Positions 28,163 to 37,143 are shown, numbered from the stretch's first letter. The stretch is 64,000 nucleotides of DNA from Lacticaseibacillus sharpeae JCM 1186 = DSM 20505 (GCF_001436225.1 NZ_AYYO01000055.1:114376-178375); one strand, 5' to 3'. Program-made: numbers and translations. The notes: generated from the sequence alone by a model not told the origin.

Positions 28163-29746
28163 ATGAAGAAGTTTTATTTGGCCATCACCAGTCTACTGAT
28201 TGCGGCCGGATTGCTGCTCGGACTAAGCGCCGGCAACAATCCCGTCAGCGCGGCTACTGATGACGGCACGTTCAAGGTCGGGATGGAGTGTGGTTACGCG
28301 CCATTCAACTGGACCCAGCAAACTAACGCGCACGGCGCCGTGCGCATCCAGGGGACTAAGCTCTGGGCCAATGGTTACGACGTCCAAACCGCGAAGATTA
28401 TTGCTAAGAAGCTCGGTAAGAAGCTGGTGGTGGTCAAGACCAAGTGGGACGGACTACTGCCTTCCCTCACGTCCGGTAAGATTGACGCCATTATTGCCGG
28501 GATGTCACCAACCCCTGACCGCCGCAAGAGTATTGATTTCACCAACGTCTACTACAAGTCCAAGCTCACTGTCGTTGTGAACCGCAACAGTAAGTACGCT
28601 AACGCCAATAGCCTCAAGGACTTCAAGGGGGCCAAGCTGACCGCCCAGCTTTCCACTTACCACTACGACGCCATCAAGCAGATTAAGGGTGTCCTCCGCC
28701 AGCCCGCGATGGACGACTTCCCCGCAATGCGTGTTGCCCTCGAATCCAATACGATTGACGGATACGTATCCGAAATTCCTGAAGGCATCACCGCCGAAGC
28801 TGCTAATCCCGACCTCAAGATGATCCACTTCAAGAAGGGGCAGGGCTTCAAGACCAGTGCGTCTGACACTGACCTCGCCATTGGGGTGCGCAAGGGTTAT
28901 GCAGAAACCAACAAGATTAACAGCATTCTTGCCGGCATGAGCAGCAAACAGCGCGACGCCCGCATGGACGACGCCGTTGCCAACCAGCCAAGTACCGCCG
29001 CTAAGGGTAACTGGTTCATTAATATCTTGAAGGATTACGGACCAATGCTGCTGAGCGGGACCGGGATGACCCTCCTGATCTCCCTGATTGGGACCATCGT
29101 TGGGTTCATCATTGGGATGCTCGTCGGGATCATCCGCACCATCCCCGCGCCCAAGAAGGCTGGCCGGCGCGGTCTGCTGGGGCTATGCAAGTGGCTTCTC
29201 TCCGTCTACATCGAAGTCTTCCGGGGCACGCCAATGATTGTGCAAGCCGCCGTCTTCTACTACGGCGCCGCCCAAGCATTCGGCATCAACATGGATCGCA
29301 CCGTCGCCGCTCTCATTATTGTTTCAATTAACACCGGGGCCTACATCTCCGAAATCATCCGTGGGGGGATTATCTCCGTCGACGCTGGTCAGTTCGAAGC
29401 TGCTAATGCCCTCGGGATGACGCACTGGCAGACGATGATCAAGGTCATTTTGCCCCAAGCTGTCCGTAACAGTCTGCCGGCCGTCACCAACGAGTTCATC
29501 GTGAACATCAAGGACACATCCGTACTGTCGATTATCAGCGTGTCCGAACTGTTCTTCACGTCCGAAACCATTGCTGGGCAAAACTTCCAGTTCTTCCACA
29601 CCTACCTGGTTGTCTGCCTGATTTACCTGATTCTGACGTTCACTATTTCCCGTCTGTTCCGGCTGATTGAAAAGCACCTCGACGGGCCCAAGAACTACAA
29701 CGTGATGAACAACCAGATGCAAGTCGAAACGCCAAAGAATAATTAA
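28163..29746 (+). CDS. Amino-acid ABC transporter, fused substrate-binding protein and permease (probable lysine uptake)
   Basis: 527 aa. Signal peptide/anchor [20 protein letters not shown] ending VSA-A near residue 30, then a complete family 3 solute-binding domain (about 36-285; [26 protein letters not shown]), then a HisM/GlnP-type permease domain with the EAA loop (GVDA-like: [21 protein letters not shown]). The ATG at 28163 has GGAGGA eight bases before it; the upstream in-frame extension runs through the riboswitch terminator and cannot be coding. The L box implies lysine as substrate. Confidence 0.93.
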   Translation: MKKFYLAITSLLIAAGLLLGLSAGNNPVSAATDDGTFKVGMECGYAPFNWTQQTNAHGAVRIQGTKLWANGYDVQTAKIIAKKLGKKLVVVKTKWDGLLPSLTSGKIDAIIAGMSPTPDRRKSIDFTNVYYKSKLTVVVNRNSKYANANSLKDFKGAKLTAQLSTYHYDAIKQIKGVLRQPAMDDFPAMRVALESNTIDGYVSEIPEGITAEAANPDLKMIHFKKGQGFKTSASDTDLAIGVRKGYAETNKINSILAGMSSKQRDARMDDAVANQPSTAAKGNWFINILKDYGPMLLSGTGMTLLISLIGTIVGFIIGMLVGIIRTIPAPKKAGRRGLLGLCKWLLSVYIEVFRGTPMIVQAAVFYYGAAQAFGINMDRTVAALIIVSINTGAYISEIIRGGIISVDAGQFEAANALGMTHWQTMIKVILPQAVRNSLPAVTNEFIVNIKDTSVLSIISVSELFFTSETIAGQNFQFFHTYLVVCLIYLILTFTISRLFRLIEKHLDGPKNYNVMNNQMQVETPKNN

Positions 29747-29759
29747 TGGAGGATACGCA

Positions 29760-30503
29760 ATGACTGACACAATTTTAGAAGTACAAAACCTCCAGAAAAA
29801 ATTCGGGCAGCACGAGGTTTTGCGCGACATTAACTTGACCGTCACCAAGGGCGAAGTGCTCTCCATCATCGGTCGCTCCGGTTCCGGGAAGTCCACCCTG
29901 CTGCGGGGGCTCAACCTGCTCGAACCACCAACGTCCGGCACCATCCTGTTCCATGGGGAAAACGTGTTGGCAGACGGCTTCAACCTCACCCAGTACCGCG
30001 CCAAGGTCGGCATGGTGTTCCAGAGTTTCAACCTCTTCAACAACTTGACCGTCCTCGAAAACGTGGTGGTACCCCAGGTGACCGTCCTCAAGCGCGACAA
30101 AGCTGAGGCTAAGGCCAAAGCCATCGCCGTGCTCAAGCAGCTGGGCATGGACCCATTCGTGAACGCTAAGCCCGCCCAACTGTCTGGGGGTCAGAAGCAG
30201 CGGGTCGCCATTGCCCGTTCCGTCGCGATGGATCCCGAAGTCCTGCTCTTTGACGAACCAACCAGCGCCTTGGATCCCGAAATGGTCGATGACGTGCTGA
30301 ACGCCATGACCGATTTGGCCAAGACCGGGCTGACCATGATTGTGGTGACCCACGAAATGCAGTTCGCCCGCGACGTGTCCGACACCGTCCTCTTCATGAA
30401 CGAAGGGGTCGTGGCCGAACAGGGCACACCGGAACAAATCTTCGGCGACCCGCAACAGGCGGTCACTCAAGACTTCCTGAAGCGCTACCTGAACCGCGCA
30501 TAG
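29760..30503 (+). CDS. Amino-acid ABC transporter ATP-binding protein
   Basis: 247 aa: Walker [11 protein letters not shown]-loop VFQSFNLF, signature LSGGQKQR, Walker [14 protein letters not shown]-loop VTHEM. Partner of the fused binding-protein/permease 13 bases upstream, with GGAGGAT before the ATG. By the shared riboswitch it is predicted to energise lysine uptake. Confidence 0.95.
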   Translation: MTDTILEVQNLQKKFGQHEVLRDINLTVTKGEVLSIIGRSGSGKSTLLRGLNLLEPPTSGTILFHGENVLADGFNLTQYRAKVGMVFQSFNLFNNLTVLENVVVPQVTVLKRDKAEAKAKAIAVLKQLGMDPFVNAKPAQLSGGQKQRVAIARSVAMDPEVLLFDEPTSALDPEMVDDVLNAMTDLAKTGLTMIVVTHEMQFARDVSDTVLFMNEGVVAEQGTPEQIFGDPQQAVTQDFLKRYLNRA

Positions 30504-30513
30504 TTTACACATG

Positions 30514-30545
30514 CAGCACTGGTCAATGTGGCCAGTGCTGTTTTT
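30514..30545 (+). terminator. Terminator of the lysine transporter operon
   Basis: CAGCACTGG / CCAGTGCTG stem followed by TTTTT. Confidence 0.9.
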
Positions 30546-30622
30546 GCGTGGTGCTGCTTGAAAAGTGCTCTCTGGAAAACTAGAATTAACGCAACTATAC
30601 CGTGCAGAAAGAGAGCATCGCC

Positions 30623-31573
30623 ATGATTATTTACGCTGCATTCAAGCTCAAACCAGAACATCTCGCCGCACTCAAAAAGGCGGGGCACAAGCTTATCTTG
30701 CCCGCTGACTTCAACCTTGACGCCGCCGCCAAAACCGTTGACGCTATTCTTGGCTGGGACCAAAACGCCCAGGCCCTCATCGCTGGGCACAACCACGTGC
30801 GCTGGATTCAGACCGCCTCAGCGGGTGTGGACTACCTGCCGCTAACCGACTTGGCCGCTGCGGACATCGTCGTCAGCAACACGTCCGGGATCCACGCCGA
30901 ACCAATTGCCGAATCCGTCCTTGCCAGCCTGCTCGCCTTTGGCCGCGGCTTCATGAACGTGCGGGACCGCAAACCAGCGAACTTTTGGCCCCGCAGCAAC
31001 GTCATGGCGGGCATGTTCACCCTCGCCGACAACAAGACCGCCGTTATCCTCGGCACCGGCCACATTGGGCAAGAAATCGCGCGGTTGCTGCACGCATTCG
31101 GGGTGCACACGCTGGGCATTTCCGCCCACGGCCGCCCTGCAGCGCACTTCGACGCGGTCGGCACCGACGCCCAGACGGCAGGCTACCTCGCCCAGGCGGA
31201 CTTTGTCGTGAACGTCATGCCCCTCACCCCGGCAACACACCACTTCTTAAACGCCGACCGCTTTGCCCAGATGCACAAACAGCCCCTCGTTGTGAATGTT
31301 GGTCGAGGGCCATCGCTGGATACAACGGCCCTGCTGGCAGCACTGGATGCCGGTCAGGTCCGCGGCGCGGCGCTGGACGTCTTTGAGGAAGAGCCGCTGC
31401 CCGCGAACTCGCCGCTATACACGGACCCCCGCGTACTGGTCACCCCGCACATTTCGGGGAACGTGCCACACTTGCGGCAAGAAGTGTTCACGATTTTTGC
31501 CGCCAACCTGGCGCAATTCAGCCAGGACGGCACGTTGGCCCGCAACCAGGTTAATTTGCAGGCCGGATACTAA
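30623..31573 (+). CDS. D-isomer specific 2-hydroxyacid dehydrogenase
   Basis: 316 aa NAD-dependent dehydrogenase. Rossmann loop GTGHIGQEIA near residue 148, catalytic Arg in VNVGRGP, Glu in DVFEEEP, His in TPHISGN. Start MIIYAAFKLKPEHL (ATG 30623) with AAAGAGAG upstream. More like the phosphoglycerate-dehydrogenase-related group than D-lactate dehydrogenase; substrate cannot be told. Transcribed alone. Confidence 0.9.
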   Translation: MIIYAAFKLKPEHLAALKKAGHKLILPADFNLDAAAKTVDAILGWDQNAQALIAGHNHVRWIQTASAGVDYLPLTDLAAADIVVSNTSGIHAEPIAESVLASLLAFGRGFMNVRDRKPANFWPRSNVMAGMFTLADNKTAVILGTGHIGQEIARLLHAFGVHTLGISAHGRPAAHFDAVGTDAQTAGYLAQADFVVNVMPLTPATHHFLNADRFAQMHKQPLVVNVGRGPSLDTTALLAALDAGQVRGAALDVFEEEPLPANSPLYTDPRVLVTPHISGNVPHLRQEVFTIFAANLAQFSQDGTLARNQVNLQAGY

Positions 31574-31610
31574 AAAATGCCCCCCAATCACGCAGACTGG
31601 GGGGCATTAC
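31572..31610. terminator. Bidirectional terminator
   Basis: AATGCCCCCCA / TGGGGGGCATT stem flanked by A and T runs, between convergent genes. Confidence 0.88.
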
Positions 31611-31624
31611 TATTTTGTTGCTAC

Positions 31625-32011
31625 TTAGCAGCTAGCTGGTCCATCAACCGTGGCCTTGGCCGCAACTTCATTGACCACACGCATCTCAACCGCGCCGTCA
31701 ATCAGGCCGGAGTCGTTAGCCAGTGCCAGCACACTCCCGAAACCGAGCTTCAGCACGGGGTTGCCCTCGAAGTATTCCGCGGAGTAGTCCTTCACGTAAA
31801 CGGGGCCGAGCGTACTGTCAATCACCGTGTTGAAGTCAGCGGTGACGTTTTCCTTCGGGGTGAGAATCAGGTTGAAACTCAGGTTCAGGCTACATACACC
31901 GACTGCACTGAATGGCCCAACACCGTCGTCATAGTCAAGTACCATTGCGTAATCACTACCGGCAGCCTGAATCTTTGCCGCTGCATCTGGAGTTATCCGT
32001 AATTCAGTCAT
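31625..32011 (-). CDS. HesB/IscA-like iron-sulfur biosynthesis family protein
   Basis: 128 aa of the FeS_biosyn fold (MTELRITPDAAAKIQ ... VYVKDYSAEYFEGNPVLKLGF), as commonly annotated in lactobacilli. The three conserved cysteines of true A-type carriers are not in standard places (one Cys near 40 and one at the C-terminus), so scaffold activity is doubtful. Single-gene unit. Confidence 0.8.
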   Translation of the reverse strand: MTELRITPDAAAKIQAAGSDYAMVLDYDDGVGPFSAVGVCSLNLSFNLILTPKENVTADFNTVIDSTLGPVYVKDYSAEYFEGNPVLKLGFGSVLALANDSGLIDGAVEMRVVNEVAAKATVDGPASC

Positions 32012-32220
32012 ATGTTCCTCCTTGCGCAGCGAAACGGTAATCGGCCGTAATCCCCGCGCGTACCTAAACTGGTTCTCTCTGTTAATTCACTCATTCACTT
32101 ACTAAAGTATATCATATCGCAGAAGAAAAAACTACCGCCGGCCGCGTTATCTGCTAAGATAGAGGCAACATAACAAATTCTTAACCGACTGCCGCGCAGC
32201 CAGTTAGCGGAGGCCAAACC

Positions 32221-32544
32221 ATGAATGTCTTTACCGCGCTGCAATTCCTGCAGGTTGATCACGCACCCCTGAACCACACCAACGTCATCATTACGGACGC
32301 CGAGGGCAAGCCCGACGCGATTTTGAGTGAACTACTGGACGACGTGCTCGGCAAAATCGCCATCTTCGGCAACCTGGCCGCGGCCAGCAGTGCGGAGGGC
32401 GTCATCGACCAGCTGCGGATGTTCACCCCGCTCCGGGACGAGGTGTTGGACGAATACCAGAAGATTCTGGAACAAGACATCGCGGGGATTAACTTCGCCG
32501 CCAAGAAACAAGTCGTCGAACTGATTTACCAGCCACTTATTTAG
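32221..32544 (+). CDS. Hypothetical protein, 107 aa
   Basis: Soluble acidic protein (MNVFTALQFLQVDHAP; central LLDDVLGKIAIFGNLAAASSAEGVIDQL), no family recognised. GGAGG eight bases before ATG gives good support for translation. A small putative membrane ORF follows, then a terminator. Confidence 0.75.
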   Translation: MNVFTALQFLQVDHAPLNHTNVIITDAEGKPDAILSELLDDVLGKIAIFGNLAAASSAEGVIDQLRMFTPLRDEVLDEYQKILEQDIAGINFAAKKQVVELIYQPLI

Positions 32545-32579
32545 CGGTTCACGTCATGTGAACAGAGTTAATCAATTGG

Positions 32580-32690
32580 TTGTGGCAGTTACTGACGAAA
32601 AAGCCACTGTTTACCATCGGTGTCGTTGCGTTGCTCATCATCGTCGTGGGCATCTGGCTGCGGGTTACCAACCGTAAAAAAGCTAAATAG
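32580..32690 (+). CDS. Possible small membrane protein, 36 aa
   Basis: From a TTG codon the frame reads LWQLLTKKPLFTIG, then a hydrophobic run (VVALLIIVVGIWL) and a basic tail RVTNRKKAK before TAG. That is a credible single-pass small protein with positive-inside end. No good ribosome binding site precedes the TTG, so the start is a guess. It sits just before the terminator of the 107-aa gene. Confidence 0.4.
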   Translation: MWQLLTKKPLFTIGVVALLIIVVGIWLRVTNRKKAK

Positions 32691-32695
32691 CGCAA

Positions 32696-32729
32696 GCAAG
32701 GCCCGCACAATTCGTGCGGGCCTTGCTTT
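32696..32729 (+). terminator. Terminator after the 32221-32690 unit
   Basis: GCAAGGCCCGCAC / GTGCGGGCCTTGC perfect 13-bp stem with 5-base loop, then TTT. Confidence 0.88.
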
Positions 32730-32835
32730 GCCATTCATCTAAATCCCAAACGCTGGCTGATACTGAACCACCCCGTGCACACCAGTAAGGGCCCCCGGCG
32801 CCAATTCCTTCAGCATGTAATACTCAGCCGGACGC

Positions 32836-32851
32836 GGTTTCACGTGAAACA
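32836..32851. promoter_or_regulatory. parS site
   Basis: GGTTTCACGTGAAACA contains the perfect 14-bp palindrome GTTTCACGTGAAAC and differs from the Bacillus parS consensus TGTTNCACGTGAAACA only at the first base. It is intergenic. ParB/Spo0J bound here would load SMC and organise the origin region. Confidence 0.85.
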
Positions 32852-32890
32852 AACGGCGATGGACGCTCAGTAAAAATAATTTTCTGAAAC

Positions 32891-32921
32891 TTTTGCTTAC
32901 GAAGAATGAAAAAATCTGGTA
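32891..32921 (+). promoter_or_regulatory. Shared upstream motif, copy A (DUF2798 gene)
   Basis: A 31-base element containing CTTACGAA and TGAAAAAATCTGGTA. It matches copy B at 33581-33611 at 26 of 31 positions and lies about 95 bases before the DUF2798 start, so both genes may answer to one regulator. Confidence 0.5.
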
Positions 32922-33015
32922 ACGTGAATAACTGTTGTGGATTTCACGGGCATTTGCGCGATTGCGTGTCAATGTAACCGTCAAAAACTCAAGTCCACAT
33001 TATAAGGAGTTTATT

Positions 33016-33498
33016 TTGCCAAAGAATTTCAAAGAAGAAGTTATTTTCACCCTCATCATGGCGGGGCTGATGGTCCTGGTCATGGCCGGCTACAACGTCG
33101 CCCTGACTGACGGCTTCACGTCCGGCTACATCCTCGAAGTCCTGATGGGTTACCCACTGGCGCTCATCGTGGCCATCGCCCTCGACATGCTGATTGTCGG
33201 CCCTACCGCCAAGAAGATCTTCTTCAACCACATCTTCAAGCCCGAGATGGAAGCAAAGCCTGCAATCATCGGCATCTGCATCTCCGTTCTGATGGTTGCC
33301 GGCATGGTCACCCTGATGTCTGCGTTCGGCATGATTGTCACCCATAACTTCGGTGGCAACATCGTCCTCACCTACCTGCACACGTGGGCATTCAACGTGT
33401 TGATGGCTCTGCCACTGCAGCTGCTCATCGTCGGGCCCATCGCCCGCGGGGTTCTGGGCATGGTGCAGCGGAATAGCGCCGCAGCTGAACTGGATTAA
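33016..33498 (+). CDS. DUF2798 family membrane protein
   Basis: 160 aa with four membrane segments in two similar halves, each ending LIVGPxAxxxxxxxF/M (LDMLIVGPTAKKIFF; LQLLIVGPIARGVLG), typical of DUF2798. Start is TTG 33016 (MPKNFKEEV) with AAGGAG ten bases upstream. Function unknown. It precedes an MFS exporter and shares a promoter-region motif with it. Confidence 0.85.
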   Translation: MPKNFKEEVIFTLIMAGLMVLVMAGYNVALTDGFTSGYILEVLMGYPLALIVAIALDMLIVGPTAKKIFFNHIFKPEMEAKPAIIGICISVLMVAGMVTLMSAFGMIVTHNFGGNIVLTYLHTWAFNVLMALPLQLLIVGPIARGVLGMVQRNSAAAELD

Positions 33499-33506
33499 CT
33501 TTGATT

Positions 33507-33546
33507 CCTGGCCTCCGTCGATCATCGGCGGAGGCCAGGTTTTTTT
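33507..33546 (+). terminator. Terminator of the DUF2798 gene
   Basis: CCTGGCCTCCG / CGGAGGCCAGG stem followed by seven T. Confidence 0.9.
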
Positions 33547-33580
33547 CTGCTATTCGCCCGTTTTTCAGAAACTTGCAAAT

Positions 33581-33611
33581 TTTTCCTTACGAAAACTGAA
33601 AAAGTCTGCTA
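33581..33611 (+). promoter_or_regulatory. Shared upstream motif, copy B (MFS gene)
   Basis: Second copy of the 31-base element (TTTTCCTTACGAAAACTG, then AAAAAGTCTGCTA), directly followed by TATAAC, a likely -10. Confidence 0.5.
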
Positions 33612-33770
33612 GTATAACCAATTGGCCCAGTCACCGCGTTTTACCGTGTGTGACGGTCCGCGGCAGCGACTGCACATCCCGTGCAGCTCTCGTTCGGACG
33701 TTTGGGTGGGGAAACTCCATCTAGGTGCTCGTAATGCGCTCGGCCGTATATTGGGAGGATTAATTTAATC
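33612..33770 (+). promoter_or_regulatory. Structured 5' leader of the MFS gene
   Basis: About 150 untranslated bases with hairpins GTCACCGCG-n-CGTGTGTGAC (from about 33630) and CTGCAC-ATCCC-GTGCAG (33670-33686). No riboswitch class that I know fits. No terminator-like U-run is seen before GGGAGG of the gene, so control, if any, would be at translation. Confidence 0.35.
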
Positions 33771-35198
33771 ATGGATTCAAGTATCACCACCGCCATGCCC
33801 GCTGACCGCGCCCGGGTTGAGGTTAAACACCCCGGCCTGGCCATGGTCAGCATGCTCATCGGTGCATTTATGGGGATGTTCAGTGAAACTGCGCTGAATA
33901 TCGCCCTGCCTAGCCTCGCAACCAGCCTGAACGTGCCCACCAGCACGCTTTCCTGGCTCGTGACCGGCTACATGCTCGTCATTGGGATTGTCTTGCCGTT
34001 CTCCAGTCTGCTCACACGCTGGTTCACTACCCGGCAACTCATCATCACGGGCCTGATTGCCTTCATCCTCGGCGCTGCGATTGCCGCAACTGCCGGAACT
34101 TTCCCCGTCCTGCTGTTTGGCCGGATGGTGCAAGGGATTGCGACCGGGATTATTCTGCCCCTGATGTTCACCGTCGCCATGCAGGTCTTCAAGCCAAGTA
34201 AGCTCGGGGCCGCCATGGGGATGTGTGCCCTCGTCATTATGTTCGCACCAGCTGTTGGCCCAACCATCACCGGACTCATTCTGGCCAAGCTCAACTGGCA
34301 CTGGTTGTTCTGGCTCTTCATTCCCGTGCTGCTGATTGCCCTGGTTTTTGCCATCACCAGTTTGGAAAACGTCGGCAACATCACCAGGCCACGCGTTGAC
34401 TTCCTGTCCGTTGCCGGATCCGTTATCGGGTTTGCCAGTCTTGTTTCCGGGGTCAGCTTGGCTTCTGACTTTGGCTGGACGTCACCAGCTGTCATTGGTT
34501 TGCTGGTCGTTGCCGTGATTGTGCTCGCCTTGTACGTGCACCGGCAACTGCACCTGGAAAACCCCGTCTTGAACTTGCGCATCTTCGCCATCCCCGCGTT
34601 CCGCACCGGGGCACTGCTCGTGATGCTCGACTTCGGGATTATCCTGTCCGCGATGTACCTGCTGCCAATGTACCTGCAAAAGGGACTGCTGCTGCCCGTC
34701 GCTTTGACCGGGATCATCATGCTGCCCGGTGGTGCGATTAACGCCATCGTTTCCGCCATCGCTGGCCGCTTGTTCGACCGTCTTGGCGCCAAGGGTCCTG
34801 CAATGACCGGGTTCATCATCGCCCTCATCGGGGCCATCATGCTCGCTCTGTCCAGCAGCACCAGTAGCGTGGCCTACGTTATCGCGGCCCACATCATCTT
34901 GATGATTGGGGCCCCACTGGCCATGTCCCCCGCCCAGACCCACGCCTTGAGCGCGCTGTCTGGCCGTGAATCTGCGGACGGCAGTACCATCATGAACACC
35001 ATGCAGCAAATCGTCGGCGCCATCGCCACGGCGGTTGCGACCAGCCTGCTCGGGCTCGGGACCGCAGCTGCAGCCACACACAACCAGGCGGCCGCCTTCA
35101 CGAATGGTGTCCACTATGGAATTTACTTCACAATTATCCTGATTGTTGCAGCACTGATTATCACGCTGGGACTCAAGGATAAGCCTAAAGAAGCATAA
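33771..35198 (+). CDS. MFS multidrug exporter, 14-TM EmrB/QacA type
   Basis: 475 aa with about 14 hydrophobic helices. Family marks: LPSLATSLNVPTSTLSWLVTGYML in helix 1-2 (split here as DHA2 motif D1), loop RWFTTRQLIITG, and GPTITGLI of motif C in helix 5, typical of drug:proton antiporters. ATG with GGGAGG upstream. Expressed singly behind a structured leader and a motif shared with the DUF2798 gene. Confidence 0.92.
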   Translation: MDSSITTAMPADRARVEVKHPGLAMVSMLIGAFMGMFSETALNIALPSLATSLNVPTSTLSWLVTGYMLVIGIVLPFSSLLTRWFTTRQLIITGLIAFILGAAIAATAGTFPVLLFGRMVQGIATGIILPLMFTVAMQVFKPSKLGAAMGMCALVIMFAPAVGPTITGLILAKLNWHWLFWLFIPVLLIALVFAITSLENVGNITRPRVDFLSVAGSVIGFASLVSGVSLASDFGWTSPAVIGLLVVAVIVLALYVHRQLHLENPVLNLRIFAIPAFRTGALLVMLDFGIILSAMYLLPMYLQKGLLLPVALTGIIMLPGGAINAIVSAIAGRLFDRLGAKGPAMTGFIIALIGAIMLALSSSTSSVAYVIAAHIILMIGAPLAMSPAQTHALSALSGRESADGSTIMNTMQQIVGAIATAVATSLLGLGTAAAATHNQAAAFTNGVHYGIYFTIILIVAALIITLGLKDKPKEA

Positions 35199-35257
35199 TT
35201 TGATTAATAAATAGTCCCCGAAATATCAGCGTCCAACCTTATCAAGGGCGCTAGCGT

Positions 35258-35292
35258 AAACGGCGACACCAATCAATGGTGCCGCCGTTTTT
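35258..35292 (+). terminator. Terminator of the MFS gene
   Basis: AACGGCG-ACACCA-n-TGGTGC-CGCCGTT stem followed by TTTTT. Confidence 0.85.
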
Positions 35293-35372
35293 GCGTACTA
35301 AGGCGCATTTACTGGAGGAGTGAATGTTATGGCAGGCCACCTCGGTATTGCGGTCACCGCCGTAGTATGAAA

Positions 35373-35422
35373 AAAATAAATACGACGCACTTCCGGTTGG
35401 GGAAGTGCGTCGTATTTATTTT
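35373..35422. terminator. Bidirectional terminator between the MFS region and srtA
   Basis: Perfect 22-bp stem (35373-35394 with 35401-35422) and 6-base loop GGTTGG, with T runs on both strands; the stronger run serves srtA on the minus strand. Confidence 0.92.
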
Positions 35423-35424
35423 GC

Positions 35425-36162
35425 TTAGTTTTTAACTTTCTTCGTAATCTTCGCCCCGAAAATCTTCGTGAGCTGCTTGGTGTTTGCCTTTGCGGTCTTG
35501 GTCAAATCAGCCTGAATCACGCGCCGTTCTGGCTGGCCTTCCTGCTGGGACGCACACGTGATGAGCGTGACGATGTTCTTACCCGGAATATCGTTGATGT
35601 ACTGCACCTGACTCTTGTCGACCACCTTGTCCAGCGAAATGGTGTAGGTGTAAATCTGCTTCATATCGGTCAGGTAAACCTTCGCGCCCACCTTGACGTT
35701 CTCCAGCGGCGTGAACAGCACCTTGGTCTTCGGGATGTGGTGCCCCGCCAGCGCGTAGTTGCGCTTGCCCATCTCCTGGTCCGCCTTCATCGTGCCGGCC
35801 CCGACAGCCAGGTTCGTGTTGGCAATACCGTTTAGAATCGGCAAGTGAATGTTCACGGACGGTACCGCCATGAGGCCGATTGGCTTGAGGTTGCGGTTTA
35901 AGGCCGCCTTGGACACCACGGACAGGTCGAGCGACTCAACCGTCTTGAAGGTATAGTTAGCCTTAGTGCTCTTCTTATTCTTCGCCACGTCGTCCGCGGT
36001 CAATTGCTGCGCGGTGTTCAGCGAGTTTTGCGAAATGTGATCCACGACGAATAATTTAATTTGTTCGTTGAAAATCAGGCCGATGCTGACAATCAGCAAG
36101 AGCACGAGCAATACGCGCCACAGCCAAACCTTCCCGTTCTTCTTCTTGCGTTCCCGCCGCAT
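35425..36162 (-). CDS. srtA: Class A sortase
   Basis: 245 aa membrane-anchored transpeptidase joining LPxTG-type proteins to the cell wall. N-terminal helix (about 12-31), then the sortase barrel with His141 (LAGHH), Cys203 (TLITCAS) and the Arg213-214 pair (PERRVIQA). Length and residues are normal. Lone gene, ATG 36162 with AGGAGG upstream. No LPxTG substrate is visible in the window. Confidence 0.94.
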   Translation of the reverse strand: MRRERKKKNGKVWLWRVLLVLLLIVSIGLIFNEQIKLFVVDHISQNSLNTAQQLTADDVAKNKKSTKANYTFKTVESLDLSVVSKAALNRNLKPIGLMAVPSVNIHLPILNGIANTNLAVGAGTMKADQEMGKRNYALAGHHIPKTKVLFTPLENVKVGAKVYLTDMKQIYTYTISLDKVVDKSQVQYINDIPGKNIVTLITCASQQEGQPERRVIQADLTKTAKANTKQLTKIFGAKITKKVKN

Positions 36163-36348
36163 AGCAACCTCCTACTAAGTACGTCCCTAATGGCCGTACT
36201 TTGCTTTGTTGACCTTAGTATAGCAGGACACCCCCGGAGATACCATCAATTTCGCTTACTTAAATTTAGTAATTCTGCCAAAAACGCCGATTTACCGGGC
36301 TTCAGTGACCCTGAGCCCCATTTATCAAAAAATATTTAAAAAAAGTTG

Positions 36349-36363
36349 TCGAAAACGCTTGCT
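36349..36363 (+). promoter_or_regulatory. cre-like site upstream of the EIIA-like gene
   Basis: TCGAAAACGCTTGCT fits the CcpA pattern WTGNAANCGNWNNCW at 14 of 15 positions. It lies in the 413-base gap between srtA and the EIIA-like gene, about 215 bases before the latter; the remaining 190 bases form an apparently untranslated leader with no class of riboswitch recognised. Confidence 0.55.
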
Positions 36364-36576
36364 ATGAAACGCGTTCGATACTTTAAGATGCATTTGTAAG
36401 GTTGAAACAGCTACTAACCGCGGGGTGGCAACAATCTACACTGGTACGCAAAGATGAAACACTGTTACCTGATCCACCAATGTCCAATTGTTCATCAGGC
36501 TTTGCTCACCAGCTAATTAGACGGTAAACGATTGATTGCGCCGGCTTGGCAAACACCGGCGCCAGGAGGAAAAACT

Positions 36577-37023
36577 ATGCTCAGTCTATTCAAGAAGTAC
36601 GCCACCACCAACGTTGAACTTAACAACTACAACGAACTCGATGCCATCAAGGAACTCGCCCGCATCGCCGCCAAGAAGAGCAACCAGGACGAACAGCTGG
36701 TTAAGAGTGGTCTGCTCGCGAGTGTCGCTCAGGGCGCCGCAACCGTCGACGGCCGGGTTCTCACCACCACGGCCACCATCACTGAAGCCCACCACATCCA
36801 CATTGTGGCCGTTACTTTCGCTAAGAACATCAACTGGAATGGTTCCGACATCGACTTCGCGTTCGTGATTCTGACCCCAGATGGCACAGACGAATCCCAA
36901 GTGGCCAAAGTTGCGGACCTGATTCACCAGCAGCTGGCCGGTAAGGAACTCGCCGTCCTCAAGTCTGACACTGGCGCACTCGACAAGCTGATCAAGACCG
37001 TCAAGAATGAAATCGCCGCATAG
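36577..37023 (+). CDS. Degenerate PTS EIIA (fructose/mannitol-type fold)
   Basis: 148 aa. The C-terminal half follows the EIIA-2 pattern (VAVTFAKNINWNGSDIDFAFVILTPDGTDESQVAKVADLIHQQL), but the segment that should hold the phospho-His (GNGIAIPH) reads TTTATITEAHH, so the phosphorylation site seems lost or displaced. Such proteins may be regulatory. AGGAGG seven bases before ATG 36577. It has its own terminator and a LacI regulator follows in the same direction. Confidence 0.6.
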   Translation: MLSLFKKYATTNVELNNYNELDAIKELARIAAKKSNQDEQLVKSGLLASVAQGAATVDGRVLTTTATITEAHHIHIVAVTFAKNINWNGSDIDFAFVILTPDGTDESQVAKVADLIHQQLAGKELAVLKSDTGALDKLIKTVKNEIAA

Positions 37024-37053
37024 ATTAATGTTGAAGCCAATCAAAACCGAATT

Positions 37054-37095
37054 ACACCAAAAAACGGTCGGACCGTGACGACCGTTTTTTGGTGT
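37054..37095 (+). terminator. Terminator of the EIIA-like gene
   Basis: Perfect 17-bp stem ACACCAAAAAACGGTCG with its complement, including a T6 run. Confidence 0.85.
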
Positions 37096-37143
37096 GCTGG
37101 CGTATACTAAATTTGAGTACATATTGTTTAGGGGGAAAATCAG

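Noticed and set aside
36400..36576. T-box leader before the EIIA-like gene (GGGGTGGCAAC)
   Set aside because: The antiterminator signature GGGTGGNACCGCG is not present in order, there is no terminator downstream, and the gene is not of an amino-acid family.
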